From Salisaeta longa DSM 21114 (lineage in GTDB: Bacteria; Bacteroidota; Rhodothermia; Rhodothermales; Salinibacteraceae), in contig NZ_ATTH01000001.1 in the NCBI RefSeq assembly GCF_000419585.1, positions 2,006,005-2,070,004 on the forward strand: a DNA stretch of 64,000 bases, written 5' to 3'. Both the position numbers and the translations under genes were made by a program. The notes under the pieces were generated by a model, which saw only the letters and a list, made by a program, of their open reading frames with translations, had not been told where the DNA came from and did not search any database. Shown piece after piece: positions 1 to 8,289 of the stretch (position 1 is its first letter; every line of letters starts with the position of its first letter).

Positions 1-31
1 GTACATTCCCTATCAACCAGAGGTAGCCCTT

Positions 32-271
32 ATGGCTAACGATATCGAAGGATCAGTCAAGTCGATCATTGTCGAGAAGCTCGGCGTAGACGAAGCCGAT
101 GTTGAGCGCGACGCATCGTTCACGAACGATCTGGGCGCCGACTCGCTCGACAACGTCGAACTCATCATGGAGTTTGAGAAGGAATTTGGCATCAAGATTC
201 CGGATGAGGACGCCGAAAAGATCGCGACGGTGGGCGACGCAATCGACTACCTCGAAGAAAACGCTGCGTAA
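32..271 (+). CDS. acpP: Acyl carrier protein
   Basis: A 79-residue acidic protein with the acyl carrier signature [15 protein letters not shown]; Ser38 of the DSLD motif is the site to which 4'-phosphopantetheine is attached. It carries growing acyl chains as thioesters for cytosolic type II fatty acid synthesis. Length and motif position are typical of the family. An AGAGG ribosome-binding sequence lies about 10 bases before the ATG, one of the clearer ones in the window. The next gene on the same strand is fabF, the usual partner, so the two probably share a transcript although a stable hairpin lies between them. Confidence 0.97.
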   Translation: MANDIEGSVKSIIVEKLGVDEADVERDASFTNDLGADSLDNVELIMEFEKEFGIKIPDEDAEKIATVGDAIDYLEENAA

Positions 272-293
272 GCCCCCTTTGGGCTGTGTGCCA

Positions 294-338
294 AACCCGG
301 CGAGCGAGGCGCCTGTGGGCGTGATGGCTTGCCGGGTT
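294..338 (+). other. Stable hairpin between acpP and fabF
   Basis: Positions 294-305 and 327-338 can pair over 12 base pairs (one G-U) around a 21-base loop. A smaller hairpin (271-275 with 281-285) sits directly after the acpP stop. Neither is followed by a run of T, so they are not classical intrinsic terminators. They could protect the abundant acpP message or partly reduce readthrough into fabF. Confidence 0.4.
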
Positions 339-409
339 CGGTATATTGGGCCGTATGCCTGTGCATGCGGTTCCTTTGCTAAACTTGTGGACCTGTTGAC
401 GTTTTTCCT

Positions 410-1669
410 ATGTCTTCCACCAACCGCCGTGTCGTAGTCACGGGCATGGGCGCCTTAACGCCTATTGGCAACACCGTTGCAGACTACTGGGATGGGCTGA
501 TGAATGGCCGAAGCGGCGCAGCCACCATCCAATCGTTTGATCCCGAAGGCCTGCGCACCACGTTTGCCTGTGAGCTAAAAGATTTCGATGCCGAGGCGCA
601 CCTCAATGCCAAAGAGGTCCGGCGCATGGATCCGTTTTGCCAATACGCCCTTGTAGCGGCCGATGAGGCCGTGCGTGATGCGGGCCTCGATACTGAACAG
701 ATGCCGCAGGACACCAAAGACCAGATCGGGGTCATCTACGGCAGCGGCATTGGCGGCATGCAGGCGTTCTACGACCAGACGAAGTATTTCGTAGAGCACG
801 ACGAACGCCGCGTCTCGCCGTTCTTCATCCCGATGCTCATTCCGGATATTGCCAGCGGCCAGATTGCGATGGCCCACGGCTTTCGCGGGCCCAACCACGC
901 CATCGTTTCGGCGTGCGCGACGGGCAATCACAACATTGGCGATGCGTACCGCCTCATCCGCGACGGCGACATCGACGGGGCCGTGTGTGGCGGTACCGAT
1001 GCCTGCGTAACGCGCCTGGGCATCGCGGGCTTCGCCTCGATGCGCGCGCTTTCCACCCGCAACGACGACCCGGCCCACGCCAGTCGTCCGTTCGACAAGC
1101 AGCGCGACGGCTTTGTGATGGGCGAAGGCGCCGGTGCATTGTTCTTGGAAGACCTGGAGCACGCCAAAACGCGCGGTGCTACCATCTACGCCGAAGTGCT
1201 GGGCGTGGGCATGTCGGCCGATGCGCACCACCTCACCGCCCCCGACCCCGAAGGCGGCGGCGTGCGGCTGGCCCTAGAGCGCACCATGGAGCGCGCGGGC
1301 CTCAACCCCGAAGACATCGACTACGTGAACGCACACGGCACCTCGACCCCACTGGGCGATGCGGCCGAAACCGGCGCGCTGAAGCAAGTCTTTGGCGACC
1401 ATGCGTACGACATGAACGTATCCTCGACGAAAAGCATGACGGGCCACCTGCTCGGAGCTGCGGGTGCCATCGAGGCTATCGCGTCCATCCTTGCAATTCG
1501 AAATAACGTGGTACCGCCTACCATCAACTTCGAGGCGCCCGATCCGGCCTGCGACCTCAACTACACGTTCAACGAGCCGCAAGAACGCACGGTGGACGTG
1601 GCGCTGAGCAATGCCTTTGGATTCGGTGGGCACAACACCTCGGTAGCGTTCCGCCGCTTTACCGATTGA
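410..1669 (+). CDS. fabF: Beta-ketoacyl-ACP synthase II
   Basis: A 419-residue condensing enzyme that elongates acyl-ACP with malonyl-ACP in fatty acid synthesis. The thiolase-fold triad is complete: Cys169 in VSACATG, the first histidine in NAHGTSTPLGD, and the second in GHLLGAAGAIE. The N-terminal VVVTGMGALTPIGN and the C-terminal NAFGFGGHN motif fit FabF rather than FabH. Length is normal for the family. It lies 138 bases after acpP on the same strand, the common acpP-fabF arrangement. Confidence 0.97.
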   Translation: MSSTNRRVVVTGMGALTPIGNTVADYWDGLMNGRSGAATIQSFDPEGLRTTFACELKDFDAEAHLNAKEVRRMDPFCQYALVAADEAVRDAGLDTEQMPQDTKDQIGVIYGSGIGGMQAFYDQTKYFVEHDERRVSPFFIPMLIPDIASGQIAMAHGFRGPNHAIVSACATGNHNIGDAYRLIRDGDIDGAVCGGTDACVTRLGIAGFASMRALSTRNDDPAHASRPFDKQRDGFVMGEGAGALFLEDLEHAKTRGATIYAEVLGVGMSADAHHLTAPDPEGGGVRLALERTMERAGLNPEDIDYVNAHGTSTPLGDAAETGALKQVFGDHAYDMNVSSTKSMTGHLLGAAGAIEAIASILAIRNNVVPPTINFEAPDPACDLNYTFNEPQERTVDVALSNAFGFGGHNTSVAFRRFTD

Positions 1670-1792
1670 TGCGACACTGCCCGAGCGCATGCTTCTTTAC
1701 CATCTTGATGGAAGAGCGTGCGGGCAGAATCTCCTGCTTGGCCGCGCCGTTGCATCGCGCGGTCTTATACCTCTGGATGATCTTGCTGCCCG

Positions 1793-2524
1793 ATGCCTAC
1801 CCGACCGCCCATTGGAGAAGTTGATGGGAAAGCCCATGCGGTGGAATCGATGTTTGATGCGATTGCCCCCCGCTACGACGCGCTCAATCGCATCTTAAGC
1901 CTCGGGATCGATCAGTACTGGCGCTACCGGGCCATCCAGTGGCTGGCCACCGAGCCGCACAGCCGTATCATCGACGTGGCCACCGGCACGGCCGACCTGG
2001 CCATTATGGCCGAGCGGCGGCTGCACCCCCGTGAGGTTGTGGGCGTCGATCTCTCGGCACAGATGCTTGACGTGGGCCGCCAGAAGATCCGTCGCCGCGG
2101 GCTTTCGCCCCGCATTCGCCTCGTACAGGGCGATGCCGAACAGATCCCCGCGCCCGACGATGCGTTTGACGCGGGCCTCGTGGCCTTCGGCGTCCGCAAT
2201 TTCGAAGACCTTGAAGCAGGCCTCCGCGGCATTGCACGGGTTATACGACCCGGTGGCGCCCTCGTCGTGCTGGAGTTCAGCCACCCGCGCCGCTTCCCGA
2301 TGAAGCAACTCTACGACGCCTACTCACGGCACGTGCTGCCCCGCATTGGCGGCGCCATCAGCGGCGACAGCAGCGCCTACGAGTACCTCCCGGCCTCCGT
2401 ACGCGCCTTCCCCGACGGCCCCGACTTCCTCGCACGCATGGCGGCGGCTGGCTTTGTTGACGTGGCCTGGCAGCCCCTCACATTTGGCATCGTTTCGCTC
2501 TATAAGGGCCGTATCCCTCAATAG
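1793..2524 (+). CDS. ubiE: Demethylmenaquinone/2-octaprenylphenol methyltransferase
   Basis: A 243-residue class I SAM methyltransferase. The family start FDAIAPRYDALNRILSLG, the SAM-binding motif IDVATGTADLAI, the acidic loop VVGVDLSAQML and the motif AFGVRNFEDLEAGL are all present. In a Bacteroidota-like cell without ubiquinone it would methylate demethylmenaquinone (menG function). The region between fabF and this gene has a short inverted repeat (CTGCCCG near 1677) without a T tract. The first 19 residues before the in-frame Met at residue 20 are not conserved-looking, but that Met falls inside the family motif, so the upstream ATG is preferred. Confidence 0.92.
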   Translation: MPTRPPIGEVDGKAHAVESMFDAIAPRYDALNRILSLGIDQYWRYRAIQWLATEPHSRIIDVATGTADLAIMAERRLHPREVVGVDLSAQMLDVGRQKIRRRGLSPRIRLVQGDAEQIPAPDDAFDAGLVAFGVRNFEDLEAGLRGIARVIRPGGALVVLEFSHPRRFPMKQLYDAYSRHVLPRIGGAISGDSSAYEYLPASVRAFPDGPDFLARMAAAGFVDVAWQPLTFGIVSLYKGRIPQ

Positions 2525-2591
2525 ATACAGGTGCTAGGCGTTTGGGGCTGGCGCACACAAGCCTTCATCCTCTGACGTGAGATAAAAATTC

Positions 2592-2620
2592 TTGAATGTT
2601 ACTGTCCCATTTATTAAAAT
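2592..2620 (+). promoter_or_regulatory. Candidate promoter for the lipoprotein gene
   Basis: TTGAAT at 2592-2597 and TAAAAT at 2615-2620 are separated by 17 bases, a good match to a sigma-70 type promoter in an AT-rich island. Transcription would begin near 2627, which makes the GTG at 2629 nearly leaderless and favours the ATG at 2659 as the translation start. Confidence 0.45.
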
Positions 2621-2658
2621 GGTGAGGAGTGTTTTCTGGAACTGTTTTTCTGATAGCT

Positions 2659-3336
2659 ATGCAAACACGTAATATTCAGCTTATTGGATTTCTTTCGCTG
2701 CTGTTGCTGGTAACAGGATGTGGTAGCTCAGGCAAAGTGATCATGCCAAGCAACAATCAGTCGGAGGATGTGCGTCATCGCATGACGGGCCCCTACAGCT
2801 ACCTCCAGCAGGAAAAGGAGGATGTTCGGGTCGTGGTTAGCATGCGTGCAGCGACACCGTCCTACGTCCAGTGGTATTTGGCTGTTGAAAACAAAAGTGA
2901 TTCGCCCGTACAGGTGAATCCGCAAGACATGTACATTGTGCTTCGCAAAGCATCGGGAGAGGAAAAGCGCCTGCAGGCCTACGCAGCATCTGAGGTACCG
3001 GGGCTTGCGGCCGATGATGCAATCCAGGATGCACAAATGGCTGCTGAGATGAGCAGGGGCATCATGGGAAAACAAGCACAGAATTACGGGACGGTTTCAC
3101 GGGATAACCGGGGCAGCTACGGATCTAGCGGCAGCGAGGCAGAGAGCAACAACTCTGCACTTCTCGAAGGCCGCGCGCTATCGTCCGGAAATGTTGCCTC
3201 CGGCTTCGTGTATGCCCCATTCGACATGGCCTATCAGAAGCTAGCAATCCACGTTCCAATGGGCGGCCACGAGTACGTATTCCGGTACGATCTTCTGCCG
3301 CCCGAAAGCTCCACGCAGGGCGCTGTTCGTCAGTAG
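2659..3336 (+). CDS. Secreted lipoprotein of unknown function
   Basis: A 225-residue protein beginning with a short basic segment, a hydrophobic stretch and a lipobox ending LLVTGC, so the mature protein should be lipidated at Cys21. The body has no motif I recognise: a beta-rich region (residues about 50-110) followed by a serine/glycine-rich linker (SYGSSGSEAESNNS) and a final segment with two aromatic-rich strands. A GTG at 2629 gives a ten-residue extension but sits only two bases from a GGTGAGGA sequence and at the predicted transcription start, so ATG 2659 is chosen. Base composition is noticeably lower in GC than the flanking genes. It converges on the carboxypeptidase gene. Confidence 0.75.
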   Translation: MQTRNIQLIGFLSLLLLVTGCGSSGKVIMPSNNQSEDVRHRMTGPYSYLQQEKEDVRVVVSMRAATPSYVQWYLAVENKSDSPVQVNPQDMYIVLRKASGEEKRLQAYAASEVPGLAADDAIQDAQMAAEMSRGIMGKQAQNYGTVSRDNRGSYGSSGSEAESNNSALLEGRALSSGNVASGFVYAPFDMAYQKLAIHVPMGGHEYVFRYDLLPPESSTQGAVRQ

Positions 3337-3362
3337 CGCCCCGCGCGGAACGCCGTACGACG

Positions 3363-4874
3363 TTACTCCGGGAGGGCTTGCTGGTAAAACGCCTCTGCGT
3401 TCTCAAGCAGCGTCTCCAGTGCCGGCTGGTACAGGTACATCATGTGGCCCGCCCGGTAGTAACTCCGGCTGATGTTGTCCTGGTACGTCTCCGCAAGTTG
3501 CAGGTGGTTTAGCACGTAATCGCTTGCAAAGTAGGGCGTGGCGAGGTCGTAGTACCCGCTGGCCACATGCACGTGCAAGGCCGGATTTTTGTGGATCGCG
3601 GAGCGGAGGCGTTCGGCGACGTTCAGGTACTCATTTTCTGATGTGTCGTAGCTCCACGGCCACACGCGGCCCGTCAGAATCTCGTACGGCAAGTCGGTGG
3701 TGAAGCCCAGCTCGGTGCGTACGTAGTGATTAAACGCCGAGGTGTACGCCCCGCGGATGACGGCGTAGCTCGGATCGTAATCGGGCGTTGCGCCGGTGCT
3801 GCGGCGGTCGCGGCCGGTAAACCGGCTGTCAAAGCGCCCCACCGTCAGGTCTTCCGCGCGCAGCAGCTCCTTAAAGAACTCGAAGACGTGAATACGCAGG
3901 TTGCTGTTCTCGATAAACGTCCGGCTCAAGCCGGTGTAGGCGTGTAGCGAATCGACGATCTGTTGCCGCTTCGCATCCGCCAGTCGGTCGCCTTTGCGCA
4001 GCGCCAGCGTATAATCGTTCATGGCAAACCGCTCGGCGTCGGCAAGAAGCTGATCCAGCGACTTCTGCTGCTGCGCGGCCGGAAGCTCGTTGTGATAGTG
4101 CGCCGTGGCAGCGTAGGTGGGCAGGTAGGTGGCGTACGGCAGGTCGTTGCCCACATTAAAGTCGTAGGCCTGAAAGTTGAGCACCGAGGAGACCAGCGTG
4201 ATGCCGTTCAGGTACATGCCATGATCCTCTTGAAGCGTCTCGGCCAGGCCCGCGGCCCGCGTGGTGCCGTAGCTTTCGCCCACCAGAAACTTCGGCGAGA
4301 TCCACCGCTCGTAGCGCGTGGTGTACAGCCGAATGAAGCGCGCCACCGAGGCAATATCGGCCTCTACGCCATGAAACGCCGCGGAGGCATCCGTTCCCTT
4401 CGCCGCCCGGCTGTACCCGGTGGTGACCGGATCGATGAACACCAGATCGGTAAACTTGAGCCAGCTGTGCGGATTGTCCTGCACACCGTGGGGCGGGGGC
4501 GTGGCGTTCGTTTTGCCCGTCACGGCCTCTACCCGCTTCGGCCCCAGCGCGCCCATGTGCAGCCACACCGAGGACGACCCCGGGCCGCCGTTAAAGGCGT
4601 AGGTGATGGGTCGCTGCGCGGCCGTCGCGTCGTTGCGCGTGTAAGCGGTAAAGAACACGTAGGCCTGCACCGTGCCATCTTCTTGGCGTAGCGGAAGATA
4701 CCCGGCGGTCGCGGTGTAACGAATCGTTTCGCCATCCACCGTCACCTGATGCTCGGTCACCGACAGCTCGTCGGGGTACAGCGGCGGCCCGTTGAGGGTG
4801 TCGGGGGCCTGGGCGGCAACGAGCCCCGTGAGGCAGAACAGTCCAACAACGCTAAGCAGTACACGACGCACCAT
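3363..4874 (-). CDS. S10 family serine carboxypeptidase, exported
   Basis: A 503-residue protein with an N-terminal signal peptide (cleavage probably after LTGLVAAQA). Peptidase S10 hallmarks are visible: the oxyanion segment AFNGGPGSSS around residues 94-101, the nucleophile Ser201 in VGESYG, the aspartate in SGYYDLATP and the histidine in RAGHMMY near the C terminus. Such enzymes remove C-terminal amino acids from peptides, here in the periplasm or outside. Length fits bacterial members of the family. It is separated by about 107 bases from mutY upstream on the same strand and may have its own promoter. Confidence 0.9.
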   Translation of the reverse strand: MVRRVLLSVVGLFCLTGLVAAQAPDTLNGPPLYPDELSVTEHQVTVDGETIRYTATAGYLPLRQEDGTVQAYVFFTAYTRNDATAAQRPITYAFNGGPGSSSVWLHMGALGPKRVEAVTGKTNATPPPHGVQDNPHSWLKFTDLVFIDPVTTGYSRAAKGTDASAAFHGVEADIASVARFIRLYTTRYERWISPKFLVGESYGTTRAAGLAETLQEDHGMYLNGITLVSSVLNFQAYDFNVGNDLPYATYLPTYAATAHYHNELPAAQQQKSLDQLLADAERFAMNDYTLALRKGDRLADAKRQQIVDSLHAYTGLSRTFIENSNLRIHVFEFFKELLRAEDLTVGRFDSRFTGRDRRSTGATPDYDPSYAVIRGAYTSAFNHYVRTELGFTTDLPYEILTGRVWPWSYDTSENEYLNVAERLRSAIHKNPALHVHVASGYYDLATPYFASDYVLNHLQLAETYQDNISRSYYRAGHMMYLYQPALETLLENAEAFYQQALPE

Positions 4875-4981
4875 AAAACAAACGAGGTTAGGAAGCGGAA
4901 CGAAGTGATGCCAAGATAGGAACCGCAGCCGACGAATGAAACGGCCCCTGGGTCAGCCGCACGTGGGTGTTACGGGAGGGC

Positions 4982-6118
4982 CTACGCGCCGGGCGTATCG
5001 AACAGCGACGGCTCGGTTTGGCGCCGGCGCAGCTCCTCAATGAGCCGCGTGTTGGCTCGCGGAAAGGCGTAGTCGTCGAGCGCATCGATGGCCACCCACC
5101 GAAACGGCTGATCGAGCGTCGGCGTGGGCGTACCCTCCACGATGCGACACCGGAAGGCGTGCAGGGTAATCTTGAAGTGCGAATAGGCATGCTTCAGCGT
5201 GTAGAACAAATCGCCCACCGCTACGGTGATGCCAAGCTCCTCCTTCAACTCGCGCCGGCACGCCGCCGCAAGCTCCTCGCCCTCCTCGCGCTTTCCGCCC
5301 GGAAACTCCCACAGCCCGCCCAGCAGCCCTTCGTCTGGACGGCGCTGGATGAGCAGCTCGCCCGCGTCGTTGAACACGAGCCCCACGGCAATGTCGTGGT
5401 GCGGGATGGGCGTCGACTCGGGCGTGACGGGAAAGTCCTCGGGGCGGCCGTCGGCGACGGCTTGGCACACCGGCTGCAGCACGCACTCGGGGCAGGCGGG
5501 CTGCCGCGGCGTGCACACCGTGGCCCCAAGCTCCATAAGCGCCTGGTTCCAATCGCCGGGGCGCGCGCGGTCAATCAGCGTGTTTGCCAGGGCCCGCAGG
5601 CGGCGTTTGATGGCGCTGCGCGTGCTGTCTTCGTCGATGGCAAACACCCGCGTGAGGACCCGAATGACGTTGCCATCGAGCACAGCGTGCGGCTTTTCGT
5701 AGGCAATAGACAGCACCGCGGCCGCCGTGTAGGGCCCAATGCCCTTCAATTCGCGGATGGCGTCCCACGTGCGCGGCACCGTCCCGTCGTGGGCGTCCAC
5801 CACATGCTGCGCCGCCTCGTGCAAGTAGCGGGCCCGCGAGTAGTAGCCCAGGCCCTCCCACTGCTTCAGCACATCGTCGCGGTCGGCCGCGGCCAGCGCC
5901 TCAACCGTCGGAAAAGCCGTGACGAAGCGGTGGTAATAGGGCGCCGCCTGGTCGACCCGCGTCTGCTGCAGCATAATTTCCGAAACCCAAATGCGGTACG
6001 GATCGTCGGTGCGGCGCCACGGCAGGTCGCGCTTTACGTCATCGTACCAAGCCAGCAGGGCATCGCGCATGTGCGTGCGATGGGCCGCCGTAGGCGTTGC
6101 AAGGGCGTCATCGGCCAT
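4982..6118 (-). CDS. mutY: A/G-specific adenine glycosylase
   Basis: A 378-residue base-excision repair enzyme that removes adenine mispaired with 8-oxoguanine. The N-terminal half carries the catalytic Glu47 in WVSEIMLQQTRV, the helix-hairpin-helix LKGIGPYTAAAV (124-135), the catalytic Asp148 in VLDGNVIRV and the [4Fe-4S] ligands Cys202, Cys209, Cys212 and Cys218 (C-x6-C-x2-C-x5-C). The C-terminal half is a NUDIX-like 8-oxoG recognition domain containing GGLWEFPGGKREEGE. Full length. It starts three bases after the stop of a small exported protein gene, so the two are probably co-transcribed. Confidence 0.96.
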   Translation of the reverse strand: MADDALATPTAAHRTHMRDALLAWYDDVKRDLPWRRTDDPYRIWVSEIMLQQTRVDQAAPYYHRFVTAFPTVEALAAADRDDVLKQWEGLGYYSRARYLHEAAQHVVDAHDGTVPRTWDAIRELKGIGPYTAAAVLSIAYEKPHAVLDGNVIRVLTRVFAIDEDSTRSAIKRRLRALANTLIDRARPGDWNQALMELGATVCTPRQPACPECVLQPVCQAVADGRPEDFPVTPESTPIPHHDIAVGLVFNDAGELLIQRRPDEGLLGGLWEFPGGKREEGEELAAACRRELKEELGITVAVGDLFYTLKHAYSHFKITLHAFRCRIVEGTPTPTLDQPFRWVAIDALDDYAFPRANTRLIEELRRRQTEPSLFDTPGA

Positions 6119-6121
6119 GGA

Positions 6122-6496
6122 TTACGGCGTGATGGTTACGGTGAGAGCGAGCGTGTCGGCCGGCGCGCTCGGGTAGTGCGCATGCAGCCGGATGGTGTGC
6201 GTACCGACGTCCGACGGCCGCGTGATCCACGTAAACGAGAACCCCGCCAGGCCCGCCATCATCGGCGCCTCGTCGATCGTATAGCCGCGCACCGCGCCGC
6301 GCTGCAGCGTATGCGGAAGCTCCAAGACCAACGTGCGCCCGGCGTCTACCGAACGCTGAAGCGTATCGCGCACCAGCAGCGCACGCGCAACATCGGTTGA
6401 CGGCGACGGTTTGACGGCGCGTGCCTCCACCGCAACGAAGGCCACAAGCAGCGCCCCACAGAGCAGCAGCCCGCAAGCCGCAAGGCGGTTCCTCAT
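6122..6496 (-). CDS. Small exported protein of unknown function
   Basis: A 124-residue product with an N-terminal signal-like segment (two basic residues, then a hydrophobic run, likely cleaved after AVEARA). The rest is a single beta-rich domain ending in a strand pattern (TIRLHAHYPSAPADTLALTVT) resembling an immunoglobulin-like or cadherin-like fold; this is a guess from the pattern. It is directly upstream of mutY, three bases apart. Its ATG overlaps the divergent ATG of the Omp85-type gene, so its promoter must lie inside that gene. No family is recognised. Confidence 0.65.
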   Translation of the reverse strand: MRNRLAACGLLLCGALLVAFVAVEARAVKPSPSTDVARALLVRDTLQRSVDAGRTLVLELPHTLQRGAVRGYTIDEAPMMAGLAGFSFTWITRPSDVGTHTIRLHAHYPSAPADTLALTVTITP

Positions 6497-8276
6497 GATG
6501 CGTCAGACCAATTGGTGGGTAGTGGTTGGAAGACGATGGCTCTACGTGCCGGGGGTCTTCGTGTTGCTCCTGCTCGGTGCCCTTCCCAGGTCTTCACGGG
6601 CCCAATCGGCGGAAACAAAGTGGCGCGTAGTTGGCGATACGCGGGCGGTTGCGTGGCCTGCTACGGTTGCGCGCCCAACGCACGATGCGCTTACGCCCGC
6701 TGCAAAGCGCTTGCTGCATCACCTGCGCACGGCCGGCTACTACTTTGCTACGGTCGACTCGGTGCGCGTTAGCGGTGCCACCGGGCGCTTTTACGTTCGG
6801 CGCGGCCCGCGCGTGGCCCTGGGCACCGTGCAGCTGCAAACCGACGGCGTCATTCCGGCGGACACGCTGCGGCACTGGCTTCGACTGCCGACGATGCAGT
6901 ATTTTCGTCCGTCGGTGTTTGCGAAGCGCGTGCCCATCGTGCTCGATCGCTACGCGGCCCGCGGCTATCCGCGCGCTGAACTTCGCATCACCGGCCTACG
7001 CCTCGATACAACCGCCCACGGCCCGCGGCTGCGGCTTACCCTTCGCGTGCAGCGCGGCCCCCGGCTGCGGCTTGAGCGCGTGGCCCTCCCGGACGACGCC
7101 CGCACCAATCCCTCGTTTGTACGGAATGTGGCCGGCCTGCAGCGCGGCGCGCCGCTCCGCCGCATCGACCGGTCGGCCCTCCAAACGGCGCTGCAAAACA
7201 CCGGACTGTTTGCCTCGGTGGGGATGCCCGAGGTGCGCATCGACAGCACCGGCGGTGCTACGCTGTTCGTCCCGCTCACCGAAGCGCCACCCGGCACGTT
7301 TGACGTGGTGGTGGGCTACCTGCCGCCCGCGCAGGGCCAGGGCGGACAACTTGTAGGTACGGGGCAGCTCGCGCTTATCAATCCATTTGGCGGTGGGCGT
7401 ACGCTTAGCGCCGCGCTCAACCGTCCGGCCGGCCGCTCCAGCACGGTGCGCCTACAGGCCGAAGCGCCGTACGTGCTGGGCTGGCCGCTGCGCCTGGGCG
7501 CGGGCTTCGCGGGGGAGCAGCGCGACTCCACCTTTTTGACACAGACGTTCGACGGCGCGTTGGGCTGGTCGCCCACGTCCAGCCTCACCGTCTCGGGCAC
7601 CCTCCGCTACACGCGCACCCGGCCCGGCCCGGCGGGCGCGCGCCTACGCGACGGACGCTCTGTGGTACCGCAGGCCCGCCAGGTGCTGTATGGGCTCCTG
7701 CTCCGCTACGGACGGCCGTCTGCCACCGTGCGGCCGGCACTGGCGGGATGGTTTAGCGGCGGCATTCGACAGGGCATTCGGCGCGAACAATTCCGGCGCG
7801 TCCTCAACGGCGACACCACCACGACGCGACGGCGCCTGCGGCAGCTTCAAGCAGACGCCGCGGGGCGCTTGTCGGTGCCTACATTTGGTCAGCAGGCCCT
7901 GGTGGTGGGCGGCAACGCACAGCTCGTGCTCAGCGATGCCTATACCACCGATATGCTTTACCGCTGGGGCGGCACGCAGACCTTGCGCGGCTACGACAGC
8001 GACCGCTTTCTGGGCCACATTGTGGCGCGGGCGCTGGCCGAGTACCGCTACTACGCCGGGCCACGCTCGTTTGCCTACGCGTTTCTGGATCTTGGCTTTG
8101 TGCGACGGCCCGAGCTACGCGGCCGCCCTGCCACAGCCGGCTGGCACCCGGGCTATGGCATCGGGATCCGAACACAGACGGGCATCGGGCGGGTGGACGT
8201 CAGCTATGCCCTGAACCCCACCGATAGCAGCCCGGCCAACGGGCGCATCCACCTTGGGCTCTCGGTAACGCTGTAA
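6495..8276 (+). CDS. Omp85-type outer-membrane protein (BamA/TamA-like)
   Basis: A 593-residue protein with signal peptide (ending near SSRAQS), at least two POTRA-like repeats in residues about 50-240, and a C-terminal 16-strand type barrel. The Omp85 barrel marks are the loop motif TLRGYDSDRFLGH, corresponding to the conserved (V/L)RG(Y/F) of loop 6, and the closing strand pattern GYGIGIRTQTGIGRVDVSYA. It could insert or export outer-membrane or surface proteins; it is shorter than BamA and more like the TamA/ShlB or bacterial surface antigen group. The reading frame is open upstream to 6411, but the twin ATG at 6495/6498 begins the signal peptide. A GTG about nine codons later is another possible start. 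Confidence 0.8.
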   Translation: MMRQTNWWVVVGRRWLYVPGVFVLLLLGALPRSSRAQSAETKWRVVGDTRAVAWPATVARPTHDALTPAAKRLLHHLRTAGYYFATVDSVRVSGATGRFYVRRGPRVALGTVQLQTDGVIPADTLRHWLRLPTMQYFRPSVFAKRVPIVLDRYAARGYPRAELRITGLRLDTTAHGPRLRLTLRVQRGPRLRLERVALPDDARTNPSFVRNVAGLQRGAPLRRIDRSALQTALQNTGLFASVGMPEVRIDSTGGATLFVPLTEAPPGTFDVVVGYLPPAQGQGGQLVGTGQLALINPFGGGRTLSAALNRPAGRSSTVRLQAEAPYVLGWPLRLGAGFAGEQRDSTFLTQTFDGALGWSPTSSLTVSGTLRYTRTRPGPAGARLRDGRSVVPQARQVLYGLLLRYGRPSATVRPALAGWFSGGIRQGIRREQFRRVLNGDTTTTRRRLRQLQADAAGRLSVPTFGQQALVVGGNAQLVLSDAYTTDMLYRWGGTQTLRGYDSDRFLGHIVARALAEYRYYAGPRSFAYAFLDLGFVRRPELRGRPATAGWHPGYGIGIRTQTGIGRVDVSYALNPTDSSPANGRIHLGLSVTL

Positions 8277-8289
8277 GACGCACGGCGTG

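Noticed and set aside
2629-2658. GTG at 2629 as start of the lipoprotein
   Set aside because: It would be almost leaderless from the predicted promoter and add ten residues before an already normal signal peptide.
4967-6400. A 477-residue plus-strand frame across mutY
   Set aside because: mutY has all catalytic residues and Fe-S ligands; the opposite frame has no recognisable domain.
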